This document shows positions 46,301-54,935 of a stretch of DNA of 64,000 nucleotides, one piece after another. The notes beneath the pieces are model-generated. The model was not told where the DNA came from and searched no databases. It was given only the letters and a program-made list of their open reading frames with translations. How positions within the stretch are numbered: the first letter of the stretch is position 1; each line of letters starts with the position of its first letter. A program made the translations under genes and the position numbers. Location: the IMG/VR virus record IMGVR_UViG_3300007513_000007, positions 116,577-180,576 of that record. One strand, 5' to 3'. The stretch comes from a virus.

Positions 46301-49300
46301 CGTCTTTCCGGGATACACCAAAGAGGTGGGGTCAAGCGGGAAGGCCGTGGGAGGCAAGTAGAGGGCGTCCTCTTCCGTGTAGTAGGCCCCACCCAAGCCT
46401 GAAGCCCAGGATTCAATAAGGTCCCGCCAAATCAGCCGTGGGTTGAGGAACCCTGTGATTTCGTCTTCGTAGCCTGGGAGAGCGTAGCGGACTCCCCGGC
46501 CAACGAAGAACCGGAACTTCCCATCCCGATCCCCGATGATCCTGCCGTCAATGTTCTCGTGAATCTGCTCCAAGGCAACAACAATGTTGTTGTAGAAGGA
46601 GAGATAGACTCGCGCACCCCGATCCTGGTCGAAAAGGTCTTGGACCTCGCTCCGAAGCCCCAAGATGCCTTGCTTCTCGATGTCGGCTGATCCAGGAAAA
46701 GCCTCCGGGGGGCCTCCAGTCTGAGGTCCTGACTCAACTACCTTTTTGACAGCAATCCCCTGGACCTCGGAAAGATACTCCTCCACCGGAAGGGTGCTTG
46801 CATAGAAAGAATCCGGGTTTCGGAAGCAATACTTGGCAAGGAAAGTTGATCCCAGGATGCCGTTTTCGCCCGAGGGGACGACCATAGAAAGGTGCTTGGA
46901 TTTATAGGAAGGGGCCAGAACGGCGTCATCTTCGATGACGGGATGCACCACCTCTTGTTTGGTGTATTGGAGAAGGAGCCGCTCACCACCCTTCAAGGCT
47001 CGTTGCTCTGGACGCATGAGGGAAACACCCCCGGTAGATGCGTCAATCATGTAGTGGATGCCCGCCACCAGTTCCTTACCCGGTAGCTCGTTACCGCTTG
47101 AATCAGTGGACCCAAGCAGAAACAGGGCAAAGCCTTCCGGGCGAATGAAAGGGGAAACCCCCTTGAACTCATACGGGTTGGGGCCGTACACCGGACGCAC
47201 CGAAATACGAACCGCATCCACCCCAAAGACCATCTTCTTGGGGAGGGGGGTGGCGAAGCTGACAAGGGTGTACCTGCCGTCTTCCGATAGCGTGGAGTTG
47301 TCGATCAGAAGCGGATAGCCTCCCAACTCCATTAGATGGCGAGTGGCCGTGTAAGTCCGAAGGTCGCCCTTGAAAATAAGCTGCGTGGCGAACTTGTCAG
47401 CGGGTGCGTACTCCGCATCCACCGACATCATAAACCCCGTGTAGCCCCCACCAGGGATGGCGGCCCCTGCGGGGTCAATGACCACTGCCACAGGGTCGGC
47501 TGTCAGGAGTGTTGGGAGGTCTTTCCCCGGTGCGTATGTACCAACCGCAGTAGAGGTGGGGGGCCAGATGCCCACTACAGTGACGTCCAGTTGAGGGTCG
47601 TAGGAAGTCCCCGTGATGTAGAAGGGGGACGGACCCAGAATCATCAACTGGCCTGTCTGAAGGGTGTCGCGCCTATCTCCTTCCAGGGTGAAGTCACTCT
47701 GATCCTTGTCGATCATGAAGGGGGGACGCCAAACCGGTCGGAGGGAGGTGTCATAGGCCATCTCCCCACCAAATGCTTCGTAGACCCCGTAGTTGATCCT
47801 CACGCTATCCGCAGCGTCCACAGGGGACTGGAAAGCAATGGTGGCCGTCGCATTGTCAATCGTGCAGGTGACCGCGCCGCCGAAGTTCTGGAGTTCAACC
47901 CCAGCCCAAACCATTGGATCAACCGTGTCCGCGATTGTACGTCCCGTCGGGTTGAACGTAAAAGTGGAGTCATCCACTCGCGTACACTCTTCCAACTGGA
48001 CGTACAGGGGGAGTTTCTCCGTTACCTCAACGTAGTTTCCGTCCTCATCTTCTTTCCGTACACCTGCCATGTCGGACTGAAAGTAGTGAGCCTCAACAAT
48101 CTGGCCCTCTCGTAGCGGGCTGTTGAAAAAGATAGACCCACCAATAGGGTTCATCCGTACATCAAGGGACCCTTCAGTGACCATCTGCTCCACGAAGTAG
48201 AGGGTGTCCCCCGACCACGCCAAGGTAGCGGCCTGGGAGAGAACCAGCGCCCCTGTGGACGGGTTGGCGAGAGCGGTGTTTGCGGGAGCGTATTCCGGGA
48301 GAGCCTGATCGTAGTAAACCACCGCAGCGGCATTATCCGCGAGGGTGTCTTCTCCAAACTGGATGTCTCCAATAACAGGGACGACGTTTACAGTGTCGCC
48401 CGCGATAGGAGTGGGGAGAGGCGCTCCAATCGTAAGAAGACCGTCGCCCGAAGCAGGGTAGTCAGTGGTGTAAGCCCGACCCTCAACTCGAATCGAGAAG
48501 TCTTCAGCCAAAAAGAACGGATCGGAAGTATCGGGGACTCGAAGTCCTGATTCAGCGATGACACCGATTTCGATGCCAGTGGTGATGTACTGAATCTGGT
48601 CTTGGGTCGAGGGGGAGAAATCCAGTCCAGCCCGAACCCATACAAGACGATTGTTCTCCCTCGCCTTGCCTACAACGGCAGTGTAGTCAGGCTCATTCGC
48701 GACCACCTCGCCAATAGCGGAGAGGACCTTGATCTCAAAAGGTTCGTTGAGCAGGTGGTTGAAGGGATCCAACACCACGTCTGCCACGACAGCAGGATCG
48801 TACACGTCACGGGTTTGCCCCTCATAGATTCGCCATTCCGCATAGCTATGGCTGGGGGTCAGGGGACCTGCGGAGGCGGGGAAGCCTGGAGTGACCACCA
48901 GGGAACCAGTAGGGGTATCCACAGCGGTTATCGTGTAGATGCCTTCTGCATCCCCCGTAAGGATATGAAGCAGAAATCCTGGCTCTGGAGGCCCTTCGGG
49001 AACCTGAACAGGGTCATGCCAGTTTGAGATGTTGTTGTCGCTGAACGCAGGGCTGGCCACCGTAAACTGGCCCGCGCCTCCTGAAGCAATCTGGACCCCG
49101 ACGACGCTTACCAGAGGGGCAAGCCCCGGACCCCCATTGCCGGGAAGAAGGAAATCCTCTTTCCACACAAGCTCCTCGAAGCCCTGGCTGGGCTGCTTCA
49201 AGTACAACCCGTACCCTGAATCAACAGGCTCCATAGCCGCCGACGAGATGGTGTCGGGGAGGGCGTACTGGGCTGCCAAGGGCAGGTTATCGGCGGGAGC

Positions 49301-51907
49301 CAAAATCCGAGTAGCTGACTGTTCCGCTACATCAACCCACTGAATCCGATCCTCTTGGAACTCGTAGTAAATGCCATCGTAGTTCCTCAAATCACGAACG
49401 AAGAGGCCCTCTGTCCGACGGAAATGGACATCAACATCGAACCCCGGCAAGTCCACAAGCGGGTGGTTCATGACGTTGTAGAACGGGGTGGCGGGGATGT
49501 TCTCTGTGAGAATCTTCCCAGTCTCCCCGCCAAAACGCCACACCGAACGGTTGTCTGGGTTGTTGTTCTTCCGAGAAAAGTTCTCCGGGCTTCTATGAAG
49601 GCCAAAGGACATTCCGTTATCTGGAAGCCATAGCTGGTCATGCGCGGCAGAGAGCCGCCAACCAGGAAGCAAGCCCAAAGCAGCGTGGCCCCGAAGGTCA
49701 TCAACCGTCAGCTTGGTGTTGAGCCAGCTAATCTCGATAGTTGATTGGGCCTTGATGTAGACCCTTCCCCGCTCCACTCCAACCTCGTAGTCAGTGACGG
49801 GAACGCCGCCCGCTGCTTGGATGGCGTGATCGAGAGAGTCCCGAACCTTATCCGCAGTCTGGGGGCCGACCCCCATATCATTGATCCAATCCACCGTGAT
49901 GCTGTCATTGAGCGCAAAGCGAATACCCTCATCCCCATCGGGAAAGATAAAAGGCTCACGGACCCTCGTCCAAACCACAGGCTCGTTGCTGTAAGTGCAA
50001 GGGGTCACCTCCGCTTGGATAAAATAGAAGGACTGCCCTATGAAAACCGACCTCTTTATCTGAACCTCGGAAGCTGACACGGCTGAAGCAGGAGCCGAGG
50101 TGCTCCATTGGCGAGCGACCTCGGCCCGCTTGAAAGGGACAGTGACGTGAAGAGGGGAGAGGTCGGCTGCATACTCGACAACCTTCGTGTTCTCCCAAGC
50201 CTGCTTCCCGCAGAAGAAGAAGGAATCCCCATGCCCATCCACCTGACGTACCAGGGCGCTCCCGTTAGGGCGCGTGTCCGGTTGGAGGGGTGCGGTATAG
50301 TTGGGAATGGTCCCGCTACCGTCCGGGACCCAACTGACCCCAGAGCCGCCCGGTAGCGGAAAGGGTCTGCTCAACGGCAGAAACACCTTGCCCGAAGCAG
50401 GGATGCCTGTCGCCACCGTATCCCCTGTCAACTCGGTGCCGTCTTCCTTCACGCACACAACAGGTGCCTTGATGGGCACTGGTTGTGTGTTCATCGCAAT
50501 ACCGTCGTAGTAAACCCGTGCTCCCAGGTAAGGAAGCTCGTAGTCTGCCGCATCCCCACTGGCAGTGGAGGCTCCGGGTGTGGCCCGGTCAATATCCGCT
50601 TGGCTGAACACCAAACGGCCAGTCGTCCTTGACCATGCGACCTCCCCTTGGGCAACCGCAGCGGATGCGGGAAGATCGCTGTCGGCGTCATATGCCGCAG
50701 GAGTGAGGTACTGGCGTGATCCAAAGCGGACAAGAGGGCGGTCGGTAGGGCCGGGGACGGGGGCGAGGGCTGCCTCCGTGGTAGCCATGTCTCGCAGAGA
50801 TCCCAAATCCCCATCGTTGGAGGGGGTGAACTGTTCTGGGGAGTACCAGACATCAAGCCCTGCCCGCAGCGCGATGTAGTCGGGAGAGAAGATCATGATG
50901 CCGTTCTTCTGCCCTACGACAGCGTCCACACCAAGGGCTGCCCAATCGGGGCCTGCCGAAATAACCGCGTCCGCAACGACCAGGACCTCTGGGTTGTGGG
51001 CTACCGCATTGAAATCCATCCCTACCCGAATCAGGGAGTAGGTGTCTTGGGTCGCCCCCACGGGGAGGGAATCCCCTGCTTCAAACCGAGTGGGTCGCGG
51101 GAAAAGCTGGTACGAACCATCGCTCTTCAACTTGCCAAGGTTGCGGGGGAGGGAACCCTTCAGAGGCTCCCACCGCCCCACCTTGCCGTTCCAGCCAAAC
51201 CGATTCAGATACGGGTCGTTTCGGGTCCACCAGAACGTAGGAGGGGATACCCGATAATAAACGGCGATGATCCGATCTCCGCGTTCGACAGAGAAACCCC
51301 CGCCCAGCCCCGTTGAAAGGGCGTCGGAACTGAAGGTCACAACCCCAGTGGCAGGGTTCTGGTCATCAATCCCGGTGAGGACGTTGCCCCCGTCAGGGTT
51401 GAAAAGTGTGGACTTCGGCCCGAACCCGACAGGGAGAGGGCTATCCCCCCGCTGAACTACAACCGCGTCTATCGCATGAAGACTCCGTTGGAACTCGTCT
51501 TGGATAAGAAGCGACCCGGACCCGTCCTCGTAAGTGATCGAAGGATCAAGAAGATTTACGACTGAAAGGCTTCCGGGCAGCGGAGAGCAGAAGCCGGGAT
51601 CTCCAGAAACATCCCAAGTACCAAGGGCCGTGTCCTCGGAGATGAGAGAAAAGTTGCTCGTGTTCGCTGACCAAAGGAGGTACTCCTCTTTGCCTGATTC
51701 GGGGCGAAGCAGGACGGCTGCCCGGTACATATCGGCAAAGGGGGCAACCGGACGTTGGTGTACCGGAAGGAAGTAGTTGAAAGCGGAAGGGTCCGCGAGG
51801 GGGACATGGCAGCGGTCCACCCCAGAGACGGCCTCCCCAGTGGTGGTTGCATTTGCAGGAGCACTTCGCGCAGGACGAAGCACATAGCCATCTATCTCAA
51901 GACCCAT
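40370..51907 (-). CDS. Giant virion protein, 3845 aa
   Basis: One uninterrupted frame of 3846 codons. I start it at the ATG at 51907 (MGLEIDGYVLRPAR), four bases after the upstream stop. The frame continues 27 codons upstream inside the neighbouring gene, in a hydrophobic stretch without merit. No enzyme motif is recognised. Many beta-rich modules of 80-120 residues seem to repeat loosely, such as barrel-like GIYTITAVDTPTGSLVVTP segments. At about 665-745 a module (SITVDWINDMG; VRDSLDHAIQAAGG; AALGLLPGW) resembles the hook-like module of the gp25-like protein. A helical, basic segment lies near 1900 (KIELIAKFEKMWEKNRF). The last 22 residues are Lys/Arg-rich (RRLGRKLVKEKILVKQKK). Its place between spike and wedge genes suggests a large baseplate or appendage scaffold; the function is unknown. 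Confidence 0.85.
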   Translation of the reverse strand: MGLEIDGYVLRPARSAPANATTTGEAVSGVDRCHVPLADPSAFNYFLPVHQRPVAPFADMYRAAVLLRPESGKEEYLLWSANTSNFSLISEDTALGTWDVSGDPGFCSPLPGSLSVVNLLDPSITYEDGSGSLLIQDEFQRSLHAIDAVVVQRGDSPLPVGFGPKSTLFNPDGGNVLTGIDDQNPATGVVTFSSDALSTGLGGGFSVERGDRIIAVYYRVSPPTFWWTRNDPYLNRFGWNGKVGRWEPLKGSLPRNLGKLKSDGSYQLFPRPTRFEAGDSLPVGATQDTYSLIRVGMDFNAVAHNPEVLVVADAVISAGPDWAALGVDAVVGQKNGIMIFSPDYIALRAGLDVWYSPEQFTPSNDGDLGSLRDMATTEAALAPVPGPTDRPLVRFGSRQYLTPAAYDADSDLPASAAVAQGEVAWSRTTGRLVFSQADIDRATPGASTASGDAADYELPYLGARVYYDGIAMNTQPVPIKAPVVCVKEDGTELTGDTVATGIPASGKVFLPLSRPFPLPGGSGVSWVPDGSGTIPNYTAPLQPDTRPNGSALVRQVDGHGDSFFFCGKQAWENTKVVEYAADLSPLHVTVPFKRAEVARQWSTSAPASAVSASEVQIKRSVFIGQSFYFIQAEVTPCTYSNEPVVWTRVREPFIFPDGDEGIRFALNDSITVDWINDMGVGPQTADKVRDSLDHAIQAAGGVPVTDYEVGVERGRVYIKAQSTIEISWLNTKLTVDDLRGHAALGLLPGWRLSAAHDQLWLPDNGMSFGLHRSPENFSRKNNNPDNRSVWRFGGETGKILTENIPATPFYNVMNHPLVDLPGFDVDVHFRRTEGLFVRDLRNYDGIYYEFQEDRIQWVDVAEQSATRILAPADNLPLAAQYALPDTISSAAMEPVDSGYGLYLKQPSQGFEELVWKEDFLLPGNGGPGLAPLVSVVGVQIASGGAGQFTVASPAFSDNNISNWHDPVQVPEGPPEPGFLLHILTGDAEGIYTITAVDTPTGSLVVTPGFPASAGPLTPSHSYAEWRIYEGQTRDVYDPAVVADVVLDPFNHLLNEPFEIKVLSAIGEVVANEPDYTAVVGKARENNRLVWVRAGLDFSPSTQDQIQYITTGIEIGVIAESGLRVPDTSDPFFLAEDFSIRVEGRAYTTDYPASGDGLLTIGAPLPTPIAGDTVNVVPVIGDIQFGEDTLADNAAAVVYYDQALPEYAPANTALANPSTGALVLSQAATLAWSGDTLYFVEQMVTEGSLDVRMNPIGGSIFFNSPLREGQIVEAHYFQSDMAGVRKEDEDGNYVEVTEKLPLYVQLEECTRVDDSTFTFNPTGRTIADTVDPMVWAGVELQNFGGAVTCTIDNATATIAFQSPVDAADSVRINYGVYEAFGGEMAYDTSLRPVWRPPFMIDKDQSDFTLEGDRRDTLQTGQLMILGPSPFYITGTSYDPQLDVTVVGIWPPTSTAVGTYAPGKDLPTLLTADPVAVVIDPAGAAIPGGGYTGFMMSVDAEYAPADKFATQLIFKGDLRTYTATRHLMELGGYPLLIDNSTLSEDGRYTLVSFATPLPKKMVFGVDAVRISVRPVYGPNPYEFKGVSPFIRPEGFALFLLGSTDSSGNELPGKELVAGIHYMIDASTGGVSLMRPEQRALKGGERLLLQYTKQEVVHPVIEDDAVLAPSYKSKHLSMVVPSGENGILGSTFLAKYCFRNPDSFYASTLPVEEYLSEVQGIAVKKVVESGPQTGGPPEAFPGSADIEKQGILGLRSEVQDLFDQDRGARVYLSFYNNIVVALEQIHENIDGRIIGDRDGKFRFFVGRGVRYALPGYEDEITGFLNPRLIWRDLIESWASGLGGAYYTEEDALYLPPTAFPLDPTSLVYPGKTGGIPPDPFGLMLFMELQRSRVKNDMDDILMIRMKTAISFSLFPPFPKIELIAKFEKMWEKNRFSRLYPQRTKAFTRLLPGIGANSEANEPGVYGFARMEDVPGPNPGEVTAQVASTFGRSIGPIANPAIGTIEGIVSVVPNDRYPRARIWAYYPEGDPDLDDAISAAGLTGTTVGSATLVCTPLDFVDFPIDSNTGFPDFAQLATQLEGGLSDLSTGSLELSTPGFEAGQRLRFGIPTGEVFDLFDTSVTYPSLFGLTPPSPIKAPVFVAEVIGGAILILGKQDGTAIAGTSIQKSDEGDFEAKYGDTAFVGSALPMDEASAASDPPGIEDMALSSKAMSAYRMGFDLSVARLKSQYRDLSFPSSEDIFGFPLKEMMGQQPPKPLSCLESEVSFINTSETPLELPCLKGEARDDSGDVQIPYLSTTVTELSALYEVWQSIEFFAEAEAPPGTYPIPAATWMGQVPNQYWGAVYPDEFLISDGSIGEWSDGALGPPNYAGSLYSDTDWMPWTGTTPYVQGTLTGSLRPYDLVFVECPDDGGAGDPQESSGLPAGGQGIITVGAVRGAANLVGSNPYFEPPRFVTASRPALTAPLAVPHRYMAENVFGFNTAWDVGAGAATSGCQVTEVFSAGVYLITFDVSSAWLGNPANRYVLDDGSDTPYPATTGGLQKLIVDSWATWAGLNTCVVTFYNPDPNFAGDPTICKLAFRNPSAFAAYGVWIPGAGALNLIMAGIGWNLDGSFKIMFESNASLLGATLGSPAGPLVNNNYYDFNISVDTYMTTQTSNYFNPPAAPGSNYGSRDAYIRGDRLTFQESLSFATALPVDSRPANNNPTVDMGLNLNVIETQMGKPGSQFASSVNEVQETNDNVRFKFRSRVGPDPNNIVSAGTTYVGTFVGAGVGVGRVRVMPFEWGNQSIVDQVVPATARIENILLSAAPSSDLSTDDPTGAGNYQICLGEGSFYDYEHDFTDAAYQGARSYILNTGASILAGSVGEVQSGDIVVVPGVWDSGTNRLFGCTRSGTYVVRYAFEPDNAAGTPSLRGLSKGVYAGQEGWLELPFPTVLKWDHDSAGSTFTITVKGALPSVYYSPTGHAFPASGQLYLVLKSAYSVLLPAGYEIDKDCVYKVQYTGVFTDADGNSEFHLQYGVLNPPENAQGDMLDPLSPTNSWDMFEDVLAVGQKLSGMQYLPIGSFGTYTDSHGVVRSLPDNNFQGAPADKHGANVCAGFRWISMRNTNNLPDPANVSPENTGRVVLWDSDLSEIVHTGAIVDTVLGVRVPVPVDPATFQADLKAPVLWRNEAADNEIEGVATYIDISHIQNNAVDPQWNEIQFDLTGALVVDPAAVYTYDHNLTCVLPGLFFWTGDDLADDGEDHKGFSGVAGLILEPSFPRTAKSLLQSFPHVVDADHTITDYENIGPRNSSDFTSAFMPSERASFFVRRIRRWHEIQDRVVADIDRLKLVYEIRRGAVSSYDAATRTYTADTSVWADGTATNVGDFNDPAVNIHPGDMLRVIDSDGSLLETVEIDRVLTSNSLILKYPGMSGGDAAPDIGSYFEVYLQQAPVPHEQSNEQLLEYLTDEVVYEREVVYNPADVNTTGGFVDRENTLRDSDVSGAGAWEALGVQKGDYLIIDPAGQDPLRRTSLYDPAEYAKRPMGDTSIEERLDGSWMQGGPAILDDNRGFYRVLGDEDSTTGRLQVDGTCRFAGGGDDSSSDVIFGSDPPANGYVVLPQVKGSIGEPGPVPGEEGQQMLRHTSYVEDPADPSFAKRPYDFPGGVYNRYNSIAPFGYKIIRPSPVFSDEAAELVLFMRERMLSWIEEIHEWWDNYRGGSYYVFQRDEHIDDLGTPGDTSDGVGLIYNALYKSLTGLTEYQPFASNQDCLSLLDRRFWIMDMRLDSEPTGGPDFYASFSTGEGRPVLPDLLDDVLSNDDDFRGIRYSWIQFRADWGDGSIQIADRAERRLGRKLVKEKILVKQKKALKNK

Positions 51908-51911
51908 CTCT

Positions 51912-52484
51912 CTACACCACCACAGTCTTGCTGGTGCCCATCGCAGCCATAGGGGCAGGAGTGCCGACAGAGCCGCCAACACCCACACCAGTCATGGCAA
52001 TAGCGGCAATACCGTTACCGATACCGGCAGCCAATGTACCGGCTTGCAGCCCTACAATCCCCAGGGCACCAAGATTGTTGGTGAGAAGCCCGATGAGAGA
52101 GCCAGCGTTAGCAAAAACCACCTTGGAGGCATCCGCTCCGTTCGTGGCTATTGCCGAGCCTCCTACATATGTCGCAGAGGCGTTGAAGGCATCACAGAAC
52201 CCTAAACCGATGGCATTCCCCATCTTGGCTGCACTCAAACCCAACAGCCCAACCCCCTGAAGGGTTCCAGGCAGCGGCATAACCATGCACTGCATCTTCC
52301 CGTTGACCAGACCCCCTCCAGCGGTCCCTACAACTAAACCCTGGGCCTGTATACCTCCTGTCTTCACCCATTGGCCCACAGCGTTGCCCACCGCCCCAGC
52401 GACTGCCCCCCAGGTAGGCCCATTGAGGTTAGGTGCCCCAGCAGTCATGATTGCTGTGGTCACAGCCGATGAAACGATTGCCAT
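51912..52484 (-). CDS. Gly/Ala-rich protein beside the spike gene, 190 aa
   Basis: The whole protein is small-residue-rich with weakly hydrophobic helices (WGAVAGAVGNAVGQWVK; GSLIGLLTNNLGALGIVGLQAG; IGNGIAAIAMTGVGVGG). One Cys-Met segment (KMQCMVMPLPG) lies in the middle. It has no signal peptide and does not show PAAR-type repeats with metal-binding His/Cys, so I do not call it a spike tip. Its ATG directly follows the spike gene's TAA without a gap, so expression is coupled. It could be a tip-associated or tail-interior protein. Family unknown. Confidence 0.75.
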   Translation of the reverse strand: MAIVSSAVTTAIMTAGAPNLNGPTWGAVAGAVGNAVGQWVKTGGIQAQGLVVGTAGGGLVNGKMQCMVMPLPGTLQGVGLLGLSAAKMGNAIGLGFCDAFNASATYVGGSAIATNGADASKVVFANAGSLIGLLTNNLGALGIVGLQAGTLAAGIGNGIAAIAMTGVGVGGSVGTPAPMAAMGTSKTVVV

Positions 52485-54926
52485 TTACGCTCCGAAGCGA
52501 ACGGTTGAGTAACCTACCGTACCGCTGGAGAGGAACGGCCTCCCTGTAAGACTGTCAATACACCCATCACTGATTCCAGCCCCCATGAATATCCCAGGTG
52601 CGGCCAAGGTTGCGAGGGAGGTGGTGACGGTCGTAGGTGAAGGGGTAGAGGTCTGAACTGGAAGGGTTGAAACGATAGAAGCGCCGCCCGCCACTGCTTT
52701 GAAGGACAGGTTTCCTACAAAAGCAGTGGAAGCCATTCCCGTAGTGGGGGAAACGGTGATGCTGTTATCAACGGGTTCTATGCCTGACCCCAGACGAAGC
52801 CCCGACCCAAAACCCATGCCGGGAAGGGAAGTACCCGTGGCCTGGACCTCGAAAGCCCCCACAAGAGACTCCCACTCTTCCTTGTGAGAGATTCCAGAAG
52901 TGGACGAGGATCCGAACTGGACGGATTTCTCGTGTACAGGCATCGCTCCCAGGATGCCTGTGGCCGGGTTCGCGCTAAAAGTTTCGGTAAGAGAACATCC
53001 GTTGAGGGGGAGGCCATCACGCTTACCGCCATAGCTAACGGAGCAATCCCCGGTGTACATGAAGTTGCCTGATTTGGCATTGACCGCGAACTGATCACCG
53101 GATTTGAACTTGATCGCACTCGTTACGTTGTGAACCTCGGACTCACAGTTATCAACGATGACTTCCGGGGAAGAGATGTTGGTGGTCTTGGCTGATTCAA
53201 TCTTGGTATTGGAGTCTGATTTGACATGGACCGCAGGGTTCTTGGCTGCTGCGGCGGGGGAAGCTGCGCTACCTACGGTGGAAGGTGCTGTTCCGTGGAT
53301 CAAGACGGCGGCTGGAGTCTCCAAGGTGATTCCGAAACCGTCAGCATTTGCCCCATCACCATGCACCAAATCAAGGGACCCTTCATTAGCCTCCAGGGTC
53401 AGACCCGAGCCGCCAGCCGCAATCGTCTGCCCATTTGAATAGAAGGTCTGGGCCGTGTCCGATCCGGCACCGCTGAAGTGGGATCGGAAAGCACCCCCCT
53501 TGGTTATGGCCATCCAAGACGGCTCACCGTCAGGGTCATCAACGCTACGGACAACAACCATCCAGGCCGCCTGTTCTGATTCAGGTTTTCCAGCGGCGCT
53601 GACGAGTCCAGGCGAAACCGTTCCATTTGCATTGTAAATCTGCGGGACCACAGGCAGCCCGTAGAGGGGGGATTCCGTCCCGAAAGGTCTATTCCCAATG
53701 TAAGTGCCGAGAACCATCTCCACGTCAGGCATCTTGGGAGATTGCGCCCAGCCTTGAACATCGCCAGAATCACTATCCACGGAGGGCGGGTTGAGGGGCA
53801 GCCGGTCTACATCAAAACCATCGGTCTGCTCTGTCACCGGAAGAGTGCCGTCATCCTCATAGCTGACTTCAATCCTGTACTCGGAATACCCGTCCCCCGT
53901 AGACATGTAGGGATTGGTTTGGCCGGTCGAGCCAACCTGATTCACAACCGTGCCGTTGTAAATGCTGTCAGACACCCGACCGATGAGGTCACCGGAGGAG
54001 TTGACGAACCCTCCCCGAGCATAAGCCGTGTAAGGGTCCAGCCAAGGATTGAAATGACCCGTAGGAGTGTCCTCCCGCGAAAAGAGCCGCTCCCCTGTCT
54101 GTGCCCTCTGAAAAATGGGGGCGGTCATCAGGCTGTTCATGGGGGCGTAGTCGGTAGGCATGTTCCAGGAAGGAAGGTCTCGGCCATCCGAAAACTTCTG
54201 TGCCCAGCCGCTCCACCATTGCTGCGCGAAAAGCATGTATGCAGGAATCAGGACATCACGCTGCGCGATTCCCGCGTACACCCGGAACCCGGAGCCTGCA
54301 TGAAACTGTTGCTGGGACCGGAGTATAAGGGCTTGGTCTTGGTCCCGAAGATGGATTTCACTGCCTCGACGGTTCGTGAGAACCGCTGATTCAGTAAGAA
54401 TCAAATCAGATCCCTGGGCAGAAGATATGAAGGCGTTGCCCTCCTCCAGCCGGGGACCCTTGAAGCGAATAACAGGGGCGTAGGGACCTGCCGTGAGCTT
54501 GGTGCGAAGAGTTGGCTCGACCTCCTCCCCCGAGAAAAGAGCAACGGGGTTCCAATCAACCCCCATCCGAGGTGCCGAAGGAACCCAGGCAACAATGTAA
54601 GGACGGGTGTTGGAAAGGGTGGAGGGGGCAAACCCGACAATGCACTGGTCGTTTAGCTGGGGCATCACCCCCATAAAAGACCGGCTTCCCGTATGCCCGA
54701 AGGAAATAGGGACATTCCTAAAAGGTTGGGTGTTGGGTCCCTGGATAAGTTGGATGTCTACCGCCATGTTGGCAGCGTTGACGCCTACGACGTAGGCTCT
54801 CCGAAGCACCCCCTCGGTGTAGTTGAGGCTTTCTGCGTCAAGCCTTCGCCGCTGTCTGTTGTTCAGCCGTTGTCTTACCTTCCCCCGGTTTACGCGACCC
54901 GTGGTCTTTCTTCCACCCAATGACAT
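52485..54926 (-). CDS. Baseplate central spike protein with OB-fold-like N-terminus, 813 aa
   Basis: The start is ATG at 54926 with GGGAG overlapping the upstream stop. The basic N-terminus (residues 1-30, RRKT..RQRLNNRQRRR) precedes an OB-fold-like domain (about 35-118: GVLRRAYVVGVNAANMAVDI, VPISFGHTGSRSFMGVMPQL, NDQCIVGFAPS). This is the plan of gp5/gpV-type spikes. Next comes a strand-rich region (GSDLILTESAVLTNRRGSEI; QALILRSQQQF). The C-terminal half has beta-helix-like repeats (HVKSDSNTKIESAKTTNISS; DCSVSYGG). There is no lysozyme domain. Spike proteins form the trimeric needle at the tail end (family knowledge). Its place next to the hub gene supports the call. Confidence 0.75.
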   Translation of the reverse strand: MSLGGRKTTGRVNRGKVRQRLNNRQRRRLDAESLNYTEGVLRRAYVVGVNAANMAVDIQLIQGPNTQPFRNVPISFGHTGSRSFMGVMPQLNDQCIVGFAPSTLSNTRPYIVAWVPSAPRMGVDWNPVALFSGEEVEPTLRTKLTAGPYAPVIRFKGPRLEEGNAFISSAQGSDLILTESAVLTNRRGSEIHLRDQDQALILRSQQQFHAGSGFRVYAGIAQRDVLIPAYMLFAQQWWSGWAQKFSDGRDLPSWNMPTDYAPMNSLMTAPIFQRAQTGERLFSREDTPTGHFNPWLDPYTAYARGGFVNSSGDLIGRVSDSIYNGTVVNQVGSTGQTNPYMSTGDGYSEYRIEVSYEDDGTLPVTEQTDGFDVDRLPLNPPSVDSDSGDVQGWAQSPKMPDVEMVLGTYIGNRPFGTESPLYGLPVVPQIYNANGTVSPGLVSAAGKPESEQAAWMVVVRSVDDPDGEPSWMAITKGGAFRSHFSGAGSDTAQTFYSNGQTIAAGGSGLTLEANEGSLDLVHGDGANADGFGITLETPAAVLIHGTAPSTVGSAASPAAAAKNPAVHVKSDSNTKIESAKTTNISSPEVIVDNCESEVHNVTSAIKFKSGDQFAVNAKSGNFMYTGDCSVSYGGKRDGLPLNGCSLTETFSANPATGILGAMPVHEKSVQFGSSSTSGISHKEEWESLVGAFEVQATGTSLPGMGFGSGLRLGSGIEPVDNSITVSPTTGMASTAFVGNLSFKAVAGGASIVSTLPVQTSTPSPTTVTTSLATLAAPGIFMGAGISDGCIDSLTGRPFLSSGTVGYSTVRFGA

Positions 54927-54935
54927 GCCAACTCC

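Noticed and set aside
51908-51988. 27-codon upstream extension of the giant gene
   Set aside because: It lies inside the 190-aa gene, lacks a ribosome site and reads as Trp/Leu-rich noise.
51912-52484. PAAR spike-tip protein
   Set aside because: Position is right, but no PAAR repeats or metal-binding His/Cys set are visible.
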